64,000 bases of DNA, from contig NC_065530.1 in NCBI RefSeq assembly GCF_020184175.1, forward strand, positions 65,325,260 to 65,389,259, written 5' to 3'. The notes below the pieces were generated by a model that had not been told where the DNA came from, did not search any database, and saw only the letters and a program-made list of their open reading frames with translations. Positions 43,015 through 56,400 of this stretch are shown here, one piece after another. The translations under genes were made by a program, and so were the position numbers. Positions within the stretch are counted from its first letter, which is position 1, and every line of letters starts with the position of its first letter. The stretch comes from Aphis gossypii (taxonomy: Eukaryota > Arthropoda > Insecta > Hemiptera > Aphididae).

Positions 43015-46000
43015 ATATAGGTACGCGATCTCGGAGACCTATGTATACCTATGTATAATATAATGTAAATACGTAATTAAACCAATTCGAACATTCTTTT
43101 CGGTTTGTGTCGATATAATATTCCGAACGTGAAAAAAGTCGTCGGGTGATACGTATATTATTATGTTGTAGGTACCTATAATATTACCTATATTATAATA
43201 TGCACACGTCCCAACACAACTGTCTGTGCGCTCGACAAATGTCCTTATATATTATTATAATAGTATAAATTAACGCGTTGTCGAGCCTCGACTTTTTACC
43301 ATAATATTACGGTCTTGTCTTGGTATTCAAATTAACTGTATAGTTTTGTATGTAAACATACATATGCATACATACATTATACGCATTTGTACAAATAGGT
43401 ATAATATTCCACCTCGATTCTTTTCTCGAGTGCGTAGTACCTATTTACTGATTTAATTTTCTCTCCGGTATTATGTGGCGATATTTCCATTTTATTTGCA
43501 TATGCCGCGTATTATGTGTGAAAAATATATTTTTTTAGAATATCGCGCGTGGCGTTATATTGTAATACGAATATTTTGGAATCTCATCACATTATTATAC
43601 AGCGCAGTTTCTTGCACTTATATACATTATACTCCATCTATAATCTATACATTGTCGAAAACCGCAAAAACGGGATACCATGACTGTTTAGACTGTTTTA
43701 GACGTGTTTTCAGGCAACCACACACGGCTTCGGTAAATATATACTTGTGGATAATATTCTTATTACAATATATTATGTATAGTATGTATACTATATACTA
43801 TAGTGTGTGAAAAATAAAATCACCTCTCGTGAGTATTCATTTTTATTAATTCTTGCGTGCAACCTAATATCATAAAGAAATTCAAAGTATATATTTTAGT
43901 ATGTTTACACACTAGTAAAAATGTTTGAAGTCGATCGTTTAGCGATTTAAACATAAAAGCTATTTACACACAAAAATATCTAACGTATCTCTTAAAAGAC
44001 AGTAATGGTTGTATACGTTTATTTGATTATGTTAATATTCGTCTCGTTTTAATATTGATTTTGTGAATATGTTCGTGTTCTACTAGCTTTTCGTTTTAAC
44101 AACTGCACACTATTATATACGTGTATGTATTTTGTATGTATATATATAAGTTAAACGATATTTCTGCAGAATTCATTAACGACCAATGGAGTTATTTAGT
44201 CGAGGAAGGGGGTTATTTGTACATTTTCCTAGTTTAGTAACTATACTATAGAGTCTATAGTTTTAGCTCGATCTAAAGCCTACAATTTTGAAAAACAACT
44301 AAATGGTTGTAAACTTTTATAGTTGTTATAGTAGTTACAACATCAAGATAACCGTCTGGACTTTTTTATATTAATTTAGCTAAGGACATAGAGGAAGTTT
44401 TAAAAGTAAATACTACAATATTTGAATACTTACACAGAAATATCCTATATAGTCGATGCTCGGCGTGTCCTGTTCATTATTATTTGTATTACTACAATAC
44501 TACTACAAACTATATATATATATAATTCAACAATTCATAAAAATCACTCATAGTATATATTATAAAATGTAGCTGATATAGATAATCATGTGATATATTT
44601 TATTTATGTTACAAATTTATTCAAGCCGGGAAATAATTTTCCCGATAATTTATAGTTTTATGAAAACTGAAATAACAGGATTGTTCTCATTCACAGGTCG
44701 AATATATTGAGGAAAGTTTATATTATGCAAAATGTTTATCAATATATTAGTATGACCTCATAGCACTCTGTTCTATTTCCATTAATCTTGCTCGTTTTTA
44801 TATTATTATACGTTTAGGTACCGTTGTGTTCGACGATAATAATAGGAGACACTGTTGAGGAGTCCACGTGTTTTTTTTTATGCAGTGTGTATATTATAGT
44901 AGGTAGTAGGAACCCTGACTCTGTCATCACTGTTTTTCGCTATTTTTTGTCAGAGTCCGATCGCTGGCGTATCGCATTATTATCTTAAATTCTATGTGCG
45001 CAACGCACATGACGAGCGTGTTGAAAAGAAGATAGCCCCTCGGCCGTGTTCAATATTCAAAACGACGCGTTTTACCTATATATATTGTATGCACATATTA
45101 TATACATATACATTATACATATCCCGCTGTAAGACTATCATGTATCGTATACGGCCGCCGGTCATCGTCCTCTTTTGTGACGGTTTCACGATCTGATTAA
45201 TAATAATGATGATGAAAAAAATAGTACATCTATAGACAAGAGACACATTTAATACAAAATATTAACCCAAATTCTCGTATAATATATAATATGGTTATCT
45301 GATTATGCGTACGAATATTAATTGGTGTCGAAAAAACAGCATCAGCGGTATACGTATAGCTGAAAATTGTGGCGGCGTTCTTTAGTTTAATTAGAAGCTC
45401 AATAACTAGCAACGTTTCGATAAATCTCGCCCTCAGTAATGGAATTTCAGGTTTGGTAAAAAAAAAAAACCAGTTTTGTCATTTTACACAAGAACAGTCG
45501 GGTTCGGTCACAATTACCCGCGAAATTTTGCATATATAGGTATGTAATATGATAAATATAAATATTTTAACGTCGATGGCGGTATAAAGGTTAAATCTGC
45601 ACTAAAGCCAGTTTGCAATTTTTTTTCTTTATCCCCAATATACTACTTTGCGTTGGAGTGTGTATTAAAAGTTAAAACCATATTTGATTAGTTATCGCCC
45701 GTAGAGAGTAATTTCCAATACGAAAATGTGTTTACTATTCTCGTCTCGTATATATCCGTATATTATATTGGTAACGTTGCTTCAATAACTCTCAATTTGG
45801 TCATTACTTATATTAGTTATTATTATAATTTCTTAATAATATACCTATAAAATATAGTACAACTACAGTTCAATTATATTGTTCAAATGTAGTATAATAT
45901 GATTTATAAACACGATAATGTATTTATTTTACAAAAAAAAAAAAATTAGTTGAAAATGAATGGGTAATTATTTCACGAAACCAATTATTCATATTATTAC

Positions 46001-48780
46001 AAAACCTGCACTTTCAGATAGGAGTGTTGGACACCATTTATATTTTGGGTTTGTGTTTAAATTAAATTAAATGCTTATATGGAGCGTATATTATCTGTTT
46101 TTTTTTTATTTAGGATATGCTAAAAATAGCAGCTTTAAACTGGTTTACGTGAGGTTTAAAGATATATAGCTCTATGTAGATTTTTTTTTCACAGACAAAT
46201 GTCAAACGATTACTCTCTTGTCGACTTCCCAAAATTCTCCTATTTATGATTTTTCTAAAAATCTTAATTTTAATTATTTTTCAAACAACATCAAAGGCTC
46301 AAAATACACATTATGCTTAGAAATTATAATAGTGTTTTCATGTTTATATTAAAAATTAAACATAAATCGTGATTCGTGACGTGTTTAAATAATATTAGTA
46401 TTACCGGTATAGAGAAACAAATTTATTTAAAATACATTGATACCGATCTATATTTGCATATAATAAACGCGTATACGGTCCTAGGTCCTAGTATACATTA
46501 TATTATTAAATAGGTAATACTTCTAATCTATATATTAATCTGTTATTACGTAATAATGTATTATGCAGGACACAGATTATTATTATTTCTTGCCTTCTTG
46601 GTCGAAACCGATTTATCTGTTTAATGACTGGATGTCAATTAATTTAATTTAAAATTCGATACAATAATTCAAAATTAAAGAGTTTGTATATTTTAGTGTG
46701 TGTTTGATATTGTAATCGGAACGGGATTCAAAAATTGTTCTAATGAGTAATGGACTTCCTGTGATGTATTATTATTATTCGTTTATAATGTTATACGCGT
46801 ACGTCTAGGCCAATTACAAATGTGGTGCACGTTTTTTACGTATAGATTTTCGTCAACAAATGAAAAAAACATTACTAAAAATGTAAATAGACAATGCTCC
46901 TTGTATTATGTACGACGTGTAACGATTAATAAAGCGGCGTGTGTATACCGTTGAACTAACTTCCGGTCAAATAATCTAGAAATTGAAAATCTAAACCATG
47001 CAATATAATATAATACTAGGTATAGTATACATAAACAATTCGATACGTTTTCATTACGATTTAACCAACCCGAAATATTAAACGAAATTTAATAGATTTT
47101 TTGGTCATTTCATAACATAATATTATATAGTTGCTTATACTGTTAAGTATACTACGAGTATATTACTATAATGCAATAGGTATAATATAATGACGTTTAA
47201 AAAAAGAAAAGTTAGATTAAATATTTTGTTTTTTAATTTATTAACGTTTTATATTTTTCTTAACTGTTATTAAACTTCTAAAAATCGTGTTACTTGAATA
47301 ACAAAAATGTTTGTTCTTTTATTTTATTATACATTTTATCCGTTAATAGTTTTAAAAATGGGAGGTATAAAAAACAAATAAATCCCGTTTAACCTACAGT
47401 ACGAAAGTCATTAAAGTATTTTACTTCAAATCTGATCTGTCCTAATTTAACTCAATCATTAAAATTTCTAGTGGTTGAATTAACTATAGTTACTCTCGCG
47501 TGGCGTTTGTGTATGTTTAAATGTATACATTTTTAAACAGCTAATTCAATTCACCGCTATTGAATAAATTATTTATTGATATCCGCATTATCAAATTAAT
47601 GAATTTAACGGTTATTATGACGAGTCGCTATTAAATTATAAACATAAAGCATATTTTTATTATTTCAAATTGAAGACGTCTTAGTTCAAAAAAAAAACAT
47701 CTTGAGGTATTCTCCTATAAATACATAGTTATCTAGAACGTTGTAAATAATATGTTACAAACAAAAATATATTATATTTTTATCTTCATTTTAAAACTTT
47801 TTTTTCTACCTAACTAATTATTCAGTTCAAAATAGTACACATTTATTTTATTTTAAGCTTTTGAATAAAATATGAAAGAATTCTTTGCTGATTAAAACAT
47901 AATTTTCTCAACATATTATTATAGAATATTGCAGGTTATAGAAGGTAAATAGATTATAGATTTGTTAGGTAAAATGGTTAGTCAAATTTTAACCTGAATG
48001 TAGTTGGAAACTAATACTAAATGTTAATAATTTTGAAACTATTCTTTCAACGTATATTACTTTGATTTATAAAATGTATCTACATTATAATTTGTATAGT
48101 CAACTATATTTAGATCTATACGTTCATTTAATTGGTAGGTTCGCTGGTAATGCTCATGCAGGTGCGGTACATGATTTGCCATTGCCGGGTTTCGTCATTA
48201 TTGAACCACATACCAAAACTGACTTATATTAATATTTTTATGACCATAAGTTATTATAATTAGTCATTAGGGGAGTGGCAGATAAAAGTTTAAGAAAATA
48301 TAACTAACTTTTATCTTTACTATGTTAATTTATCTCTGCAAGTTAACTTTTACTTACGTATTTTTAAGCATACCTTGAAGTACCTAGCTAATTGGAAATA
48401 ATCTTTTTATTTGCTCGTTTTAATCTGACGTCTGTATAATTAAATAATATTATAACGCATCAACATTGTCTCTATTACTGTTTTATGTTTGAATGCCGTT
48501 GACATCTGCAGCAGCGAATATAGACAACTTCTGAGACTATAGACTGTACGTATTATTATAGAGGGTCTAACTAAAATAAAAATCAACAAATATAATACGA
48601 AACTCGTATCGTCGTATAACTGCATACCCTCAACAAAAGGTCAGAGAAATCGTACATATTTTTGCCTATCCGGCCTGTTATTGCTGCAGCGCCAAGTCCT
48701 GCAGTGTCACAAGATACGATAATATATGCGTACCTCTTTTTTCGACGACACTTCTCGGCGGTTAAAAAAAAAATATTTCG

Positions 48781-49080
48781 CGTTTTAAACGGTTTTTCGT
48801 ATACTTTCCTCAAATAATGGCTGCGAAAAGTAGTTACTCGAGCTACACTCCGTTGGCACACCGCGAATCGGGCGGATGGTGTCGTGCTTTATAAGCGTTT
48901 AATGAATGTCGCTGTCTCCGCGTGTATAGAAATAGAATATAAAAAAAAAAAAAAACGTGTGTGTGTGTGTCCGCTTGTAACGGTGTGCAGCGTTTGATGA
49001 AACCGCTCTCCGGATGCATACACACGCGCGTGCGCGATCGCAGCCAGTATTACAAATCTTTTTCTGCCGTTTATAATACA
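48781..49080. promoter_or_regulatory. CpG-dense tract with A15/(GT)7 repeat
   Basis: I count 28 CpG in 300 bp. The centre holds an A15 run (48941-48955) followed by (GT)7 (48957-48970), and CACGCGCGTGCGCGATCG lies at 49022-49039. Four overlapping minus-strand ORFs of 60-92 codons in and next to this tract share no frame and resemble no family. It is a candidate regulatory region; alternating purine-pyrimidine stretches also favour Z-DNA. Confidence 0.28.
48941..48970. repeat. A15 followed by (GT)7
   Basis: A15 at 48941-48955, one C, then (GT)7 at 48957-48970, inside a CpG-dense tract. Confidence 0.95.
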
Positions 49081-49410
49081 TATAATAATAGTTCGTATAT
49101 ATGAACGCGCACGGCCCCGTATTAATTAGTATATATCATATACATTATACATGTATATACAATGATAGGTACGTTCTCGTATTCCCTCGCGGTGGCCTAG
49201 TTTCTTAATGAAAAAAGCGACGACGTAGGTACCTAAATGAAAAAAACGCCGTGTACGACCCTCGCGCGTGTAATGTTTATAATGATATTATGCGGCGTGC
49301 AATACACACACATATGCAATAATAATAATTGCATTTATTATATATTATATATATGTTTATGATATAGGAGACCCTCCCAAGGATTGGGTGTGATGAGTGT
49401 GTTTGTTTAT

Positions 49411-49430
49411 CAGGGTGATTCTTGTACATC
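49411..49430. mobile_element. solo terminus resembling the 40.6-kb Tc1/mariner-like element
   Basis: CAGGGTGATTC at 49411-49421 matches the first 11 bases of the inverted repeat at 40618. Beyond that the two sequences diverge, and I see no matching right-hand repeat downstream to about 50.1 kb. It could be one end of a truncated or diverged relative, or chance. There is no clean TA directly at the border (TA then T precedes it), which weakens the case. Confidence 0.3.
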
Positions 49431-49799
49431 GCACAGAACACTATGGTAGATATTCCTTTAACGAGATAATCTAATCTTTTATTTTCCCATATATGAGGAA
49501 CCGAGCTACTGCAAGGACCAAAGTTGATACACTATGCTAAAATTGCAGTTATTTAACTAATAATTAAATTAAAAACTTACGCAATCTACCTACTGAAGTA
49601 GATAGCTATATTAAATTTTTACCTATAGCTTATATGTGTAACTGACGGGCCTCTTCTTTGTTATTTTTCAATACTTATTAGCTGATAAGCAGATTATGAC
49701 ATCCATCAACACCATTTATGACCTTCTCGCAAAATTATTCATGATTTTTAGCCTAATATTTATCTAATTGAGTAACTTTAAGTAGTCATGTAAAAAATT

Positions 49800-49955
49800 A
49801 TGTCAAATCGCATCAAGGCGCAAATAGATCGTTGCAACCGTTGGCCGCAAGCCGGAGTATGCTCGGAGCCCACGGGACGTCCTAGCCTCAGAACCCCCGG
49901 TGAAAGAGTTATTATAAGGACAAAAAAGCTATATGTATCGCCGTTGTATGTGTGA
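49800..49955 (+). CDS. possible 51-codon small ORF in an isolated GC-rich patch
   Basis: ATG at 49800 to TGA at 49953-49955. The predicted product starts MSNRIKAQIDRCNRWPQAGV and is basic (many Arg and Lys), with two Cys and several Pro. I recognise no domain. Bases 49815-49915 are conspicuously GC-rich for this region and use GC-rich codons, unlike the AT-rich chance ORFs elsewhere. Against it, the same patch is open on the opposite strand too (reads SFTGGSEARTSRG onwards) and has no good splice acceptor. It may equally be a fragment of a mobile element or a non-coding RNA. Confidence 0.18.
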   Translation: MSNRIKAQIDRCNRWPQAGVCSEPTGRPSLRTPGERVIIRTKKLYVSPLYV

Positions 49956-50281
49956 CAATTGCATATTGTAATAATCGCTTGTACCGTATAGTCAAACCAC
50001 AGCCGCCATGGGTTCTAGTCGACTTTTTTTTACGGTCCTCGACCTTTATATAATCCTCCCTAATGTGTACCTATATGTATACGGCTATACCTAATAATGC
50101 GACCATCTAAATTTCTTATCGAACGTGACCGAATTCTCCACGTGCATATAAGGCCGCGAGTATTATGATATTATGTATGCACGTAGTGTAAATTGACACA
50201 GAAATAATAAACAGTTTGATTTGGCCGAGTTCAGACACCGCGTCGAATTAATATAATATACCTTATACACAATCGTCGTCA

Positions 50282-50303
50282 ATAGTATATATATATATAC
50301 TAT
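50282..50303. repeat. 22-bp palindrome with a central TA run
   Basis: An ATAG arm and a CTAT arm flank an alternating TA centre, and all 22 bases are self-complementary. It is followed immediately by TATACAGTATACAGG, which resembles the palindrome at 4877. Confidence 0.85.
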
Positions 50304-51477
50304 ACAGTATACAGGTATATACATTATAGCGATTGAGCTATACGCACGACGCGTATTAATTCGACTTTATTTTTTATTCCTAATAATTTTCACCTTATTA
50401 ATATACCGTTGACAGCTGCTCCGTAGTCACTTTAATATATTATAGCCGTTAATCATCAATCCGCGGCTTGCATTTAAATATATTTTGCCATTTCGGCGCG
50501 GAATGAGATTAGGATATTCGAATTTTGTAAACGAATGCTAATACAGTTAGTATACGAATATGATACAGCGAGGTTGTTTAATATTTAATATTGTCTATTT
50601 ATTATTGTTATTATTATTATTTCAATGTTCATTATATATATATATATATCGATATCATTTTAAGGTTGTATTTACGTCGCATCGAGGTGAGTGTCGTTAA
50701 AGTAAACCTTTATCACGACATTCGTATTTACTATTTCATAGAAGTCGGATCGTTATTGTTGTATATTATATGTACAATTTCATTATCGTGCTACAATAAT
50801 TATTTCCATATCATAATATTATTATGTCTGTAATATTTCGTCATTATATTATTATAAAAGTGTCCTTCGCGCGTAGGGAATAAACTTCTTATTGTATCCG
50901 TTGAAAGTATATTAAATATTGAATGTGGCCAAGCAAAAAATAAGTTAAAAGTACCTAGCCCTACCTAGGTAAATACTGACTGCAAAGGAATCTGATGCTA
51001 GTCAGGGCCATTTGAATTTCTTTTTTGAAAATATTGGTTTAGGACGTATATTATTATCACACGAAACGTGGACCGAAACTAATAAATAAACACGGAGACG
51101 GCTTGTAATTATTTTTTTTCTTTTACTGTGTAGCATTGCTCATTAAATATCCCATATTGTATCCGTTAATGGCTATCATTATACGTAATATATACAAGTG
51201 TGTGTAAAAATATAAAAATAAATACCTTATTATAATACACACCTTATATTATACGTATATATCTCCGAGAAGAATATTGACATGGCCATGTTGGCAGTTG
51301 ACATGAGACAAAACGAAAAGAACTGCACTGAAGAAATTATATTCAATAGGTACGTATATTATAATACGTACTTAGTATTTACTTATATTATAGGTTTTTT
51401 CAAACCTTATAACTATATGAAAATGGTTTTTGGATACCACAGCACTACCAAACAGGTGCACACTCGCTCACTGATAG

Positions 51478-52137
51478 ATATATTTAAAGGAGAGAATAAT
51501 AAAAAGAAATCCATGCCGGTGGAGAATATCGTTTGGGTATTATTTTTTTCTAACGACGATTATTATTATTACGTCTGAAGAGAATTCTTCAACATATTAC
51601 GTATGTTCGTGTATATTTATGACTATACGAGTGTATAACATACTGTTTATAGGGGTCGGCCGGGTGGTGCAGTCCATAAATATACAATTAAATCCCTTGC
51701 GAACGAAAGGGATTCGTTGGAGTATAAAAAAACAACTTCGTTTTATCCTGTCGAGTGATTTTTATCCCATGCTATTGAACAACATTCTTATATTATATTT
51801 TATTATAAATCATCGAAAATAAACCCGCTGTGATGAGTACATAATAATATTAAGCACCTATAAAATGCATACGTCTTTTCGATTATTTTTACCTCCCGAC
51901 GGGCTGGTATCTCTAGCGCTGTTTATTCTATATGTACTATATATAAATACGAAACAAATCCATTGCCATTTGTCTGGTTTAAACTTGAAAAGTGTAAACA
52001 TTTTTCAAAAATATGTGTGGAATCAACGTACATATTTCGATCCTGGCGCGACGCCCGTGAACGACCTACAAATAGCTGTAATGCCGGAGTACGTGAATTA
52101 TATTAAAAATAAATGTCGATTTGGAAACGCATTGTGA
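51478..52137 (+). other. 660-nt reading frame interrupted by one stop, unknown origin
   Basis: One plus-strand frame runs from just after a TAG at 51475-51477 to the TGA at 52135-52137 with a single internal stop, TAA at 51820-51822. That is about 218 sense codons either side of one stop, which is unusual in DNA this AT-rich. The downstream half includes MHTSFRLFLPPDGLVSLALF, a hydrophobic stretch, and a more polar end with TYFDPGATPVND. An overlapping 98-codon ORF in another frame begins at 51282. No protein family is recognised. It could be a decayed gene, part of a mobile element, or chance. Confidence 0.25.
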
Positions 52138-53160
52138 CGGTTTTATTTTCTCGTAATAAAATTATAGCTGCTGCTACGATACAAAGACTATCTGCAGTCA
52201 CCTGACTACCAGATCCTGAAGTAGTGTGAAGTTAGAGAAATTATATAAATGCAGTTAGTGCAGAATTTGATCAGCACCAACGTTAATTTCTTCACCAAAA
52301 ATGTCTACTCTGCAGGACTCTGACTGTGTATTTTTTTTCTTTTAACTTTTGCCGTATGATTTTATACACTGTATTTTGTATTTAATGTATTTTTTTTTAA
52401 ACTTAATCAATGAAAGTTACTATATTTTTATATGTTCATTTAAATTAAAGTATTGCAGTCCTGAAAAATATATTATATATTGCTCGTTGGTTTACGATGA
52501 AATAGTGAACCTATATATTATAATACATTTAGCGCGTGTCGATCGAACTTATTATAATTATACGTGTCGGCGGTGACGGAATAATAATAATATAAGGATA
52601 ATAGTGTAATGTATATAATGCATGTCAGTATGTAACGCTCGTTCTAAATATTTCATCGTTGGAATTCACTATTTCACTTTGTGGTGTCGCGTTACGAATA
52701 TAATATATATATTATGTTATTATCGTGATACGCGTTCAGACGCATAACTCATTAAATTAATATATAGGACGTCGACTTCTACATTGTTTTAACAACACGA
52801 ACAAGCAACAATAACAATAATTTTAAACAAAACCGAATTTTAAAACGATCTTAATATATTCATGCGACGATCGCTTTTTCTATCACTTCAAATCAATTTT
52901 TGTTCGTTATTACTATAATAATATTTTACAATCAGTAAATTAAATTTTTTACAATAAGCGAAAGTGATGCGTTGAATTATATAGGTAGGTGGTTATTTAG
53001 TATTACGTGAAGAATCCATCAGTTGGTGGAACTTTATTGGCACGCGGGCGTAATTTATTTAAATAGGCGGTGGTGGCACTATATCTGAGGCCATCTTTTG
53101 GGGTCACTACTCACCAATGTCTGTAAGAACAGTTCGAAGATGAGAATTCAGAGGATTATG

Positions 53161-53400
53161 ATGGTTGAGATTGAAGTGGAGTAGTTAATTATATTTTGTA
53201 CAGTTGCAAGCATTGGGAGATTTTAGTATAGAATGTGATTTGATAGATATAAAAATATGCTTTAATAATTTGACTGAGACATTTTGATAGGAAGCTTTAG
53301 ATTTCGTTAATGTCGAAGGTTTGACGGAGGCTCTAAGTTATATTTTCCATATTGGCTAATAGAAGTTTGTATAGAAGTGTTTTATTTTTCATGTTTAGGT
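53161..53400. other. segment with strong G-over-C strand skew
   Basis: My hand count is 55 G and 16 C on the plus strand over 240 nt. No intact ORF is present. On the minus strand one frame from about 53422 down to 53090 has only a handful of stops and reads in part LHLNMKNKTLLYKLLLANM, which could be a worn-down coding remnant. It might also be an unrecognised transcript. Confidence 0.2.
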
Positions 53401-56400
53401 GTAAGAAGAGGTCGTGATTATCGAGATATATTTTTCAAAGAAAACGTTTAGTATATAATATTATGTAGGTTATACCCGTATTAATATTATAGTCTGTATA
53501 GATTTAATTCTATAAGACAAATAACGTATACGGTTTGTGTAATAGGGTCGTTGGGAGAGGTAGAAGTGTGATGGTATAATAGGAAAAAATATGTTTTCGT
53601 TTTAGCATACATTTGCAGTGAATGGATTTTAATTCATTTTTATCTGATTTAAAGAAAATTTACTAATTACTACACGGTCTTACAGATTATTAGATACCAA
53701 GGTCGAAAAAAATTGTAATCTGGAAAATAAATAAATAAAAAAGCAATCAGATCATTAAATATTACATACTATGTACAGTACATGCATACATACACGAGCA
53801 CACTCACATCCTTCCGGGTCAAACCCTCGACGCTCTGCGATAAATCCGCTCACTAGAAAAATGTACATAACTAACGAGTAATACTTGCGCACGTATATCA
53901 TCATTATATAAAATACGCGGGACGGGCATACGTATAATATATAGTGTAATACTAATAATGATAGTAATAATATTGTCGGGCTCTAAAAGAGTTCCGCGTT
54001 TGCGTTTAGAGTGCGCATTATCGATAGGCCTTCGGTGTGCAGCGTTAAATCTATAAATTATGTTTGATTTTTATAAAATATATGTAGGTATTACTGGTAT
54101 TAGGTTTACACACAATATTGCTGTAGAATTAAGTTTCATTTCTCTCTCTTTCCACTAGATACTTCTCTCGTTTCTAACTATTATAATACACGACTTTATT
54201 TACTAGTTACTATAATGAACGTATACGATAAATACATAGCATACGACTATACGAGTTACGACATCATCAATATGAGGAAGTGTTAACGCGTATAGTTTAA
54301 TATAATATACAATAATATTCAATATAACAAATAGTACACAATCCATTTTTTTGCAAACCGAACGAAAATTTAATTTAAAGTAGTCAATACTTTATTTTTT
54401 GTACTTGCAGCTGAATGGGTGATTTATACTACAAACAGACAAAGTAGATTTTTAGTTATAGAAAATACATATAATAAATCAATATACACAATATACTTTT
54501 ACGGGATCGGGGATACCCATTGCTATTCCACTCAGATGATTTAAACTTTAAATACATTTAAAAAGAACTAATTATTCAATATATGATATTATTACTTCAG
54601 CGTATTTTTTGAAAAAGTATAGCTAGGTATATATAATGTATAACTTGTTTCTGATTATGAAATTAAGATATGGGTTGTCAGTAATTTAAAATCTAAGAAA
54701 AAGAAAACACCACAATAAAAAATATTGGATTTTTTTTTTATAATTACCTATACCTATTGTTAATTGTTATACTTAAATACTTCTAATAATATTCACTAAA
54801 TAATAATTGACTTTAAAAATTAATGTAGCCATTTAAATAATTAAATATAGATCACTCCTTATAGGTAAAAATTTGTCGTGAGATTGACTTACGTATAGAC
54901 CTGTAATAATATGCCGCAATTATATAATTAAACATCATAATTGCTCATTTCACGCATAAGAATACGACCGCAATGTATTATTAATATCGTATTGAAAAGA
55001 AAAAATACGCGGTCATTTAAAACATTAACAGAATTAATGTTTAAATATTACGTGGCGAACGAAACGCAAATATTCTTTTTTAGAGTTCTAAATTGATTAT
55101 TGCTTTCACTGTCTTTATTGTGCAATTAATCGTTGTTTTTCATACAAATATGAATAATAATAGTATAATAAAAAACACCATTTCTTGATTTGACAACTTC
55201 TTTTTTTGTTGACTAGAATAACTTCAATACAAAAGTATACCATTTTTTATTTTATTAATCGAAGATATTAAAAAAAATATATATTGCATTATAATGACAT
55301 AATAACTAACTATACTAATAAAAACTATGTAACTGTTAAAACGTTACACTTACATTATTGTGATATTATAATAAATCATAGTTATTATTACATTTTATCA
55401 CCTGCTCTTTATAATTAAACTTATATTTACATATAGGTAAATATAGTTGTTCAATTTGTATTTTTTATCGCCCGGTTACAAACTCACATAAAATATAATA
55501 TGAAGTATTTATTATAGGTTTATCAAAAGTGTATAGATTAAGTTTTTACTAAAATTAAATTTTTTCTCAATCTACAAATAACATTACGCATTTCTGACGA
55601 AATAATAGTTTTAACCTGTATTGGTTATATTTTTATACATTTTCTTTCATTCTATTGTTGTTGAATTATATACATAAGTATTCATAACAATTCACACGAT
55701 GCGAACATTAATGGATTTTAATGAATTTTAAATGCTATATATTAATATTTAATATAATGTATGATGTATATTATATATTAATTTATTTGACGGTCTTTAG
55801 TCTTATATTCTTAATTGTATCGGACAAAATATCGAAAGAATAACCTACGTTGATTATAAAAAAAAATTCCTCGTATTATTGTTTGTTAATTGACACTCGT
55901 ATATCATCTAAATGCTGTGATATTTTTGCTCGTCGATCTAAATTCTAAAATATTAAGTATAATCGTTTTTTTTTATACAATTTCTTCCGAACGAAACTTT
56001 TGAAAAGCATGAGTCAATTTTCTTATTTTTATTGTTTGACCTAGATATTGTTGTGCTGTTTTATGTAATTACCTCTCTCAACGAAAACGATTTTTGTTTT
56101 ATACTTTTATGCAATAGTATCGATCAACGGAACAATATTATTAGGAGGTAGGTACTTGTAACCTATACAGCAGCTGCTTGTACCGTGTGATCTGTGTCGA
56201 TTCAAAATTAGTTTTCGGGACGACACGTGATTTGGATTTTGTGTGGTCACGACGACGTGCTGAAAACTGTGTGTATAATATATAATATTATTTAAAATTG
56301 TGTTTAGAGTTGAAAATTCGCACGGTTGAAAAAAATAAAATAAAATAACGTTATCGTCTCGTCGGACAATGAAAAGAGAAATGTACTTTGAAAATGATTA

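Noticed and set aside
43714..43732. 19-nt micro-exon GCAACCACACACGGCTTCG between tttcag and gtaaat, in phase with exon D
   Set aside because: Both sites look good but an exon this short with a weak pyrimidine tract is likely by chance in 21 kb. I have no homology to support it.
48149..48232. Phase-1 acceptor tcatgcag followed by an open frame reading GAVHDLPLPGFVIIEP
   Set aside because: The frame closes at a TAA after 23 codons and has no donor; the upstream pyrimidine tract is poor.
48583..49081. Three overlapping minus-strand ORFs of 60-92 codons
   Set aside because: They overlap each other in different frames and run through A15/(GT)7 repeats, so they are not credible proteins.
54411..54543. 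Strong acceptor followed by about 45 open codons in phase with exon D
   Set aside because: There is no good donor, the composition is AT-rich like the intron, and the translation is unlike the osp family.
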